Source: Exiguobacterium sp. SL-9 (GTDB lineage: Bacteria > Bacillota > Bacilli > Exiguobacteriales > Exiguobacteriaceae). From it: a stretch of 64,000 bases of DNA. Shown piece after piece: positions 59,114 through 64,000 of the stretch. The stretch covers positions 620,001 through 684,000 of the forward strand of contig NZ_SJUO01000002.1 of NCBI RefSeq assembly GCF_004336985.1, read 5' to 3'. The translations under genes and the position numbers were made by a program. Positions within the stretch are counted from its first letter, which is position 1. Every line of letters starts with the position of its first letter. The notes beneath the pieces were generated by a model, which saw only the letters and a list, made by a program, of their open reading frames with translations, did no database searches and had not been told where the DNA came from.

Positions 59114-59371
59114 ATGAACTCAAAAAACTTGTCATTGGAGCTCCGCTCATTGCGTCACACGATTGATGACCTTCTAATCGCCCAAGAAAAATTAGAGAGC
59201 GACCACTTGCACCTTCAACTTGAAAATGAGCAATTACAACACCGTTTGACGAACCATCGTCAAGTCATTCGAAACTTGCGTCGGGAAATCTCCAAACAAC
59301 AAGCGACCGAGGCCCACCTCCATGCCGCGTTAGCAGCAGCCCTTCAGTTGCAAGGTGATGCTGATGAATGA
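59114..59371 (+). CDS. Small coiled-coil protein next to a GT2 gene
   Basis: An 85-residue helical protein with continuous heptads (LRSLRHTIDDLLIAQEKLES, LQLENEQLQHRLTNH) and an Ala/Leu-rich end. GGAGG lies before the ATG. The next gene, a GT2 glycosyltransferase, starts inside its last codons, so translation is coupled. It resembles in size and style, but not clearly in sequence, the coiled-coil protein at 56011. It may serve as a scaffold or length regulator for the glycosyltransferase (inference). Confidence 0.75.
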   Translation: MNSKNLSLELRSLRHTIDDLLIAQEKLESDHLHLQLENEQLQHRLTNHRQVIRNLRREISKQQATEAHLHAALAAALQLQGDADE

Positions 59372-60335
59372 GTCAAAACATGATTTGCGGCGATCTCTCC
59401 ATCGTCCATTCGGTGTCAGTGTCATTTTACCGGCGTATCAAAGTCGAGAACATATTTCTAACATGTTAACCAGTTTGTCATCCCAAACACTGGACTCTAC
59501 ATTGTTTGAAGTCATATTAGTCGTAAACGGTCCTGATGATGGAACATGTGAAATAGCTCGTGCTTATGAGACGTTACCGCTCCGCCTGTTATACAGTCCT
59601 GTCGCTTCAGCGAGTCATGCGCGAAATACAGGCATGTCGAAAGCCTCGTTTCAATTTTTGACGTTCGTCGATGCCGATGACACACTCTCACCGACATATC
59701 TCGAGGACTTATTGAACCACGCTTCGTTGCTCGGGATCACCATCGCTCACTTGACCGACGTTCTTCCGAACGGAGCAATCCATGAGAGCCCCATCGAACA
59801 AGACATCCGTTCCGTTGAAGCGGGGGAACGACCTTCCTTTGATGTTGCACTTAGCCGACTTCATCGTGTTTTGACGATGACGACGTGTAAACTCATTCCG
59901 ACCGAAGCAGCTCAGACGGTCGCCTTCAAACACCATTTACGAAGCGCAGAAGACGTTGTCTATTTTTCCACGTTATTCGCACACCGATCATTTCAGATTC
60001 GAATCGCACCAACTCGTGCCGTGTATTTTCGACATCGCCGCCAACACTCATTGTCGCGTCAACAACCGACGTATTTATTCGCGGTCACGGACCGTCTAAC
60101 TGTCATTCAAGAGTTGTACTCGTTACTTTCTTCGAGTCGAGGGGCTCTCACAACCATGTTACGCAAAAAAATAAGCGCCCAATGGAATATCCTATTACGT
60201 TACGCGGAGACTAATTCGTACGAGAAACATCATATATTACGAGACATGTCTCGACTATCCGTTCCACTTAGCGAGCAGGACGCGTATCATCAATTGATGT
60301 ATTCCGTTCAATCAATTGATGGCGAAGTCGAGTAA
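59364..60335 (+). CDS. Family 2 glycosyltransferase
   Basis: A 323-residue GT-A enzyme: VSVILPAYQSREHISNML, VILVVNGPDDGT and SASHARNTGMSKA are followed by the metal-binding FVDADD (101-106). The acceptor-side SAEDVVYFSTLFA is also typical. A helical C-terminal region of about 100 residues follows. Start at the ATG at 59364 after AAGGTGAT, overlapping the coiled-coil gene. Its last 24 bp overlap the convergent asparagine-synthase-like gene. Sugar and acceptor unknown. Confidence 0.9.
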   Translation: MNESKHDLRRSLHRPFGVSVILPAYQSREHISNMLTSLSSQTLDSTLFEVILVVNGPDDGTCEIARAYETLPLRLLYSPVASASHARNTGMSKASFQFLTFVDADDTLSPTYLEDLLNHASLLGITIAHLTDVLPNGAIHESPIEQDIRSVEAGERPSFDVALSRLHRVLTMTTCKLIPTEAAQTVAFKHHLRSAEDVVYFSTLFAHRSFQIRIAPTRAVYFRHRRQHSLSRQQPTYLFAVTDRLTVIQELYSLLSSSRGALTTMLRKKISAQWNILLRYAETNSYEKHHILRDMSRLSVPLSEQDAYHQLMYSVQSIDGEVE

Positions 60336-61700
60336 ACGTGGTGCATATCGTTCAATCAAGCGTTTTTGCACGAGCCCTTGTTCTTGTGCGTCAGTCGGAA
60401 CACTTAACAGGTGCTTCAACACGTAACGGGAATTAATCAAAATGAACGAGTCGTGGGCGAGATCACTCTCAAGCAGTAGTGAAGCATGCCACGTGCCCAT
60501 CCGGTGTTCCCAGTAATATAAATCATATGGATCATAGTTTAGATGTTCAGCCAATTGCGACTGTTGAATGAACTGCCTAGACAAATCGAATACCGTCTCG
60601 TCAGTGATCGCGAAACGCGAAAAAGTCCGGGCCATCCCTTCAACAGACAAGTCTTCCGTTAAGGCGAACGCTTGTCGATAATATCGACGTGCCACCTCAT
60701 ATCCGTTCGATCGGATATGTAAATAATCATCATCAAAGTGGTGGTAATACTGCCACGCTACTTCGAACGAATGTCTTCGAATCGTCACTTTCCGAAGGTG
60801 TGACATGAATTCTTTTTCTTCATTTGTTTTGCCAAAGTCGCCACGTAGATGCAACGTGGTATGAGGCATTCGGAACTGCCGAGCAATTTCCCGGGCAATG
60901 CGCAAATCATTACCGAGTGACCGGACCGACGCTTTACCGTAAGTGAAGTACTGATGGCTTGACTCACAACGCAACAGCGCAAGCGTGGAGCGACTATCTA
61001 GCCCCGCAGTGATCGGGACGAGTAGGCGCTGATCGATTTGGTGAAGTAACTGACTGACGGCACCGTCAATCGCTTCGACCGCCTCTTCAACCGAAATGGG
61101 TTCATATGCTTCTCTCGGGAAGATACGCCGCCATGAAAATGAGTTTAAATTCATCGTCTGGTTAGGGGTCAACATATGAACGTTGCGGTCTGGTGTGAAA
61201 TGACCAGGAATCATATTGTTGGTGATCTTTCGTTTTAGTAGAGACAAGACGTCTTCAAATGGTTCTTTGCAACCCGTCACTTCTCGTAATAACGAGTAGT
61301 GGGAACTGAGACATCGTTTGTCGGCAGAATAAAATACACTTTTCATACCGAAAGCATCCTGTGTGACATGCAAAGAATCGTCAGCACCGGAGCGATAAAA
61401 CAGTAAGTATCGTCCAGCGACAAAATCAAGCTCATCGAACAGCCCGTCTTCGCTCGTCTCATAAGAAGACCGCAGCACTTCCGCGACAGGTTTACCATGG
61501 ACATGCCAGGCTGTTCCTAATAAAAACACTTCATTGTCCACAATCACGTCAAATGGGACGCATGGATCGTATATAAGAACATAGTCCTTCATATCGTGAA
61601 CGTTCCAATGTGATAAAGCCTCAGGTATTGAAACAGGAGCCATCCTCTTCTCATATACGAGATACCCACGTCTGTAAGTCAATGGATCCGTCGGTTTCAT
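60312..61700 (-). CDS. Asparagine-synthase-like protein
   Basis: A 462-residue protein with the two-part plan of asparagine synthetases. The N-terminal region (about 10-160) resembles the glutaminase fold (FVAGRYLLFYRSGADD, VTQDAFGMKSVFYS) but lacks the N-terminal catalytic cysteine, so it should not use glutamine. The C-terminal region (about 205-400) has the ATP pyrophosphatase loop as PITAGLDSRSTLALL (the usual SGGxDS is changed to TAGLDS). Such proteins occur in peptide-modification and surface-glycan clusters, where they could adenylate a carboxyl group and form an amide. GAAGGAGG precedes the ATG. The substrate is unknown. Confidence 0.85.
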   Translation of the reverse strand: MKPTDPLTYRRGYLVYEKRMAPVSIPEALSHWNVHDMKDYVLIYDPCVPFDVIVDNEVFLLGTAWHVHGKPVAEVLRSSYETSEDGLFDELDFVAGRYLLFYRSGADDSLHVTQDAFGMKSVFYSADKRCLSSHYSLLREVTGCKEPFEDVLSLLKRKITNNMIPGHFTPDRNVHMLTPNQTMNLNSFSWRRIFPREAYEPISVEEAVEAIDGAVSQLLHQIDQRLLVPITAGLDSRSTLALLRCESSHQYFTYGKASVRSLGNDLRIAREIARQFRMPHTTLHLRGDFGKTNEEKEFMSHLRKVTIRRHSFEVAWQYYHHFDDDYLHIRSNGYEVARRYYRQAFALTEDLSVEGMARTFSRFAITDETVFDLSRQFIQQSQLAEHLNYDPYDLYYWEHRMGTWHASLLLESDLAHDSFILINSRYVLKHLLSVPTDAQEQGLVQKRLIERYAPRLLDFAIN

Positions 61701-61791
61701 CAGTCGAATGCCTCCTTCGCTTCGTTTAAATGATTTGTACCTTCGTCGTATGCCCGTTCATACATCATATAAAACGTTTGCCTGTTCACTT

Positions 61792-61819
61792 TTATATCCT
61801 CTCCATAGATTGGATATAA
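61792..61819. repeat. 8-12-8 inverted repeat upstream of the asparagine-synthase-like gene
   Basis: TTATATCC (61792-61799) and GGATATAA (61812-61819) are perfect complements 12 bases apart. The site is about 95 bp before the gene start and near AT-rich promoter-like sequence, so it may be an operator. Confidence 0.45.
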
Positions 61820-61882
61820 TGATTGTCGTAATCCGTATGCATCACTTGGTGCGCATCGGCAAGGCTAATCTAATTGCAATAT

Positions 61883-61911
61883 AAAAAGCCCCTTACTATG
61901 AAAAGGGGCTT
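61883..61911 (-). terminator. Rho-independent terminator after the 5'-nucleotidase gene
   Basis: AAGCCCCTT pairs with AAGGGGCTT, 8-base loop, followed by TTTTTAT-type sequence on the minus strand, 17 bp after the stop. Confidence 0.9.
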
Positions 61912-61927
61912 CTTCGGTACTAAAGCA

Positions 61928-64000
61928 TTACGGTGTTTTTGTATCGACTACGCGTCCTTCAACTTTCGGTGTCACTTCGCCAATGCTGACAAGATGATCC
62001 CGGAAGTTTTCCCAATCCGAAAGACCAAGGTCAGTCACACGTCCCTCAGCATATGCTTTTTCGAGTGTCTTGAACTCGTCTCCACCTTTTGCTGTGAACG
62101 CGTTCGTTGCCACTGTATACGTCTTAGCAGCATCTAGTTCGACAAACGTACCGGCTTCGTTAATTTCCACTTTCGTGACACGTGCACCAGTCGGAAGCGA
62201 ACTATCATACTCAAAACGCATTCCAGCGACAGAGAGGAAAGCACCTAGTTCATTTGGTGCGTTCGATACCGATCGTTCGAGCACTTCCTTGAGTTCTTCC
62301 CCTGACAACGTTACCGTCGCCAACGTATTACCAAACGGCAATGTCGTGATGACTTCGCCTACTGTGATCGCGCCCGCATCGATTGGCGCACGAATCCCGC
62401 CGCCGTTCGTGAAGGCGACCGATACCTCTGGGTTGAGTTCTTTCGCCTTAGCTAACATACCGTCCGCAATCAAGTTACCGATTCCAGTCTCTTGTTTACG
62501 CACGAGACGGACATTGTTCTCGTCGTGAGTAGCCAATGGCTCCGTTGCGTTCGCACCAATCTCTTGTTTCATAATCGCGTCAATTTGTGCTTTATATGGG
62601 GCGATGATTTTCTTCGCTCCAGCATCTTCTGCAATCGCGCCTTCCAAGTTCACCAACTGTCCGAACGGCTTGACGACGGTAGCGACTCCATTGATTTCTT
62701 CATGAACGACGACGAGTTTTCCTTTTTTATCAAACTCGACTTCAAGTGTCCCTAAACGTTTTCCGTATTCTGATGCTTGTACGATGGCCGTCGGTTCCGT
62801 GTCTTCATTTACGATGACAGGCTGTTTCAACTCATCGTGTGAATGACCGCCGATGATGACGTCAAGACCCTCTACATGTTTAGCAAGCAATAAGTCGTTG
62901 TCTACTTTTGGATCATCGTTATAACCAAGGTGCGATAACGCGACAATCTTGTTGACGCCTGCCGCTTCCAATTCTGCAACCGCAGCTTTGGCACTTTCGA
63001 TATAGTTCAAGAATTGAACCGAACCTGGGCTTGCGATTACAGCTGTGTCCATCGTCGTCAATCCGATAAATCCGATGTCCTCGCCTTTTACTTCCTTGAC
63101 GTAAGTTTTATAAATTTTACCGCCTTTTGCATCTTCTGCAATTTGATCGCGGTAAAGATTTGACAACAAGTCATCTTTTGAAAAATCAACGTTTGACGAC
63201 ACGATTGGCGTCTTCAGTACTTTCACGAAGTTATGAAGTTCGAGGTTCCCATCCTCATCTCCGCCTAAATCAAACTCATGGTTACCGAGCGTCATCAAGT
63301 CATAGTCGGCATAGTTCATTAACTTAGCATCGACAAGTCCTTTGTACTCATTAAAGTAAAGCGTACCCGAGAAGACATCACCTGCATCGAGAAGCAATGC
63401 ATCAGGATGAGTGGCACGATATTCCTTGATTGCCGTCATCCGTTTCGGGAACGCCTCAACACGTCCGTGTGTATCATTCGTATGCATAATGTTTACTTTG
63501 AACGTCTTCATCGGTTTCACGTTGACTTGTGCTTCGATCGTGATGGTCGTGTTATTTCGTGTGTACGTCCCCGTCACCGTTTGAACGCCTTCTTTTGACG
63601 TATCAACCTGACCCCAATTCACATTGACGAAATATGTACCCTTCGCAAATTTTGCTTTCAATCGAGTTGGAAGTTGTGCCGTTTCCCCTTGTTCGACGTT
63701 CACCTTCACGACTCGATTCACAAAACTGATTGGATAGTTATCCACTGTCACTTTAATCGAAACTGGCTTTTTCGATTTCACGATGTATCCGTTGATCACT
63801 TGCGGTTGATTAATTAACTTCGCATTGAATTTTGACTTGTACCAACGAACAGGTTGAGACTTGTATGTTTTTGGCAATACAAGTTTCCCCCCATAAGCGT
63901 ATGTAGAACCTAGAGAAATAACCGATGACTTGACTTGACTGGCCTCGACCGGAGCTGACATCGTTGGCGAAATTGTTGAAAACAAGAGTGTCGCACCAAG
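61928..64000 (-). CDS. Secreted 5'-nucleotidase / metallophosphoesterase (5' end beyond the window)
   Basis: An extracellular nucleotidase that strips phosphate from nucleotides. The frame is open to the window edge. The residues there (LGATLLFSTISPTMSAPVEA) look like the end of a signal peptide, so only a few residues are missing. A beta-rich region of about 150 residues precedes the catalytic metallophosphatase domain: MHTNDTHG, LDAGDVFSG, TLGNHEFDLGG, LSHLGYNDD and IGGHSHDE. The C-terminal nucleotidase domain has FTNGGGIRAPID and LPFGNTLATVTLSG. No sortase motif is seen at the C-terminus. A terminator follows. Confidence 0.94.
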   Translation of the reverse strand, partial: LGATLLFSTISPTMSAPVEASQVKSSVISLGSTYAYGGKLVLPKTYKSQPVRWYKSKFNAKLINQPQVINGYIVKSKKPVSIKVTVDNYPISFVNRVVKVNVEQGETAQLPTRLKAKFAKGTYFVNVNWGQVDTSKEGVQTVTGTYTRNNTTITIEAQVNVKPMKTFKVNIMHTNDTHGRVEAFPKRMTAIKEYRATHPDALLLDAGDVFSGTLYFNEYKGLVDAKLMNYADYDLMTLGNHEFDLGGDEDGNLELHNFVKVLKTPIVSSNVDFSKDDLLSNLYRDQIAEDAKGGKIYKTYVKEVKGEDIGFIGLTTMDTAVIASPGSVQFLNYIESAKAAVAELEAAGVNKIVALSHLGYNDDPKVDNDLLLAKHVEGLDVIIGGHSHDELKQPVIVNEDTEPTAIVQASEYGKRLGTLEVEFDKKGKLVVVHEEINGVATVVKPFGQLVNLEGAIAEDAGAKKIIAPYKAQIDAIMKQEIGANATEPLATHDENNVRLVRKQETGIGNLIADGMLAKAKELNPEVSVAFTNGGGIRAPIDAGAITVGEVITTLPFGNTLATVTLSGEELKEVLERSVSNAPNELGAFLSVAGMRFEYDSSLPTGARVTKVEINEAGTFVELDAAKTYTVATNAFTAKGGDEFKTLEKAYAEGRVTDLGLSDWENFRDHLVSIGEVTPKVEGRVVDTKTP

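Noticed and set aside
1-64000. CRISPR array, prophage, insertion sequence, rRNA or tRNA genes
   Set aside because: No regularly spaced repeats, transposase, integrase, phage structural gene or tRNA/rRNA sequence was recognised on either strand.

Overview
The window looks like the chromosome of a Gram-positive bacterium of the class Bacilli, and the gene content fits Exiguobacterium best (inference; no 16S or other marker is present). Supporting signs are strong AAGGAGG-type ribosome binding sites, frequent TTG and GTG starts, a riboflavin operon behind an FMN riboswitch, TagGH-type wall-polymer export, a reductase-less nitric oxide synthase, CcpA-like cre sites, a FapR-like box and a sigma-B-like promoter. 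I saw no rRNA, tRNA, insertion sequence, prophage or CRISPR array. Most of the window is ordinary core and accessory chromosome.

Layout. 1-490: 3' end of rocA. 576-3570: two-component pair, a hybrid kinase and an HD-GYP regulator. 3879-7518: ribDE(BA)H with its FMN riboswitch. 7615-8427: uppP. 8428-9880: the least explained stretch. It holds a promoter followed at once by a 13-bp hairpin with a T-run, an inverted repeat, a protein of three HNH-associated repeats without a nuclease domain, and about 255 bp of nested inverted repeats that look like a structured RNA. 9884-20403: membrane diguanylate cyclase, two DegV (fatty-acid-binding) proteins, a MacB-like ABC pair, DUF4261, DUF5996, a thioredoxin, an RDD-like protein and nos. 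20508-27223: PAS/GGDEF/EAL protein, secreted pullulanase with two cre sites, and an unknown protein. 27288-33014: arsenic operon arsR-arsD-arsA-(HesB-like)-arsB-cdr, with tandem operators and a divergent SulP transporter (33240). 34830-37156: universal stress protein and a yxlEFG-like ABC operon. 37331-43483: NamZ-like muramidase, SMI1/KNR4 protein, CsbD, an unknown protein and a three-gene ABC exporter. 43525-48452: GGDEF/HD-GYP protein, padR-chrA and a YdcF-like protein. 48529-61700: cell-surface glycan region. 61928-64000: 5' end of a secreted 5'-nucleotidase, cut by the window edge.

How it works together. Four proteins handle cyclic-di-GMP: an HD-GYP response regulator, a GGEEF cyclase, a degenerate-GGDEF/EAL protein and a GGDEF/HD-GYP protein. 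The glycan region has UDP-ManNAcA synthesis (wecB, wecC), ABC export (tagG, tagH), probable O-acetylation (MBOAT plus DHHW/AlgJ-like protein), two glycosyltransferases, two small coiled-coil proteins and an asparagine-synthase-like protein. The arsenic operon joins ATP-driven arsenite export to thiol redox proteins.
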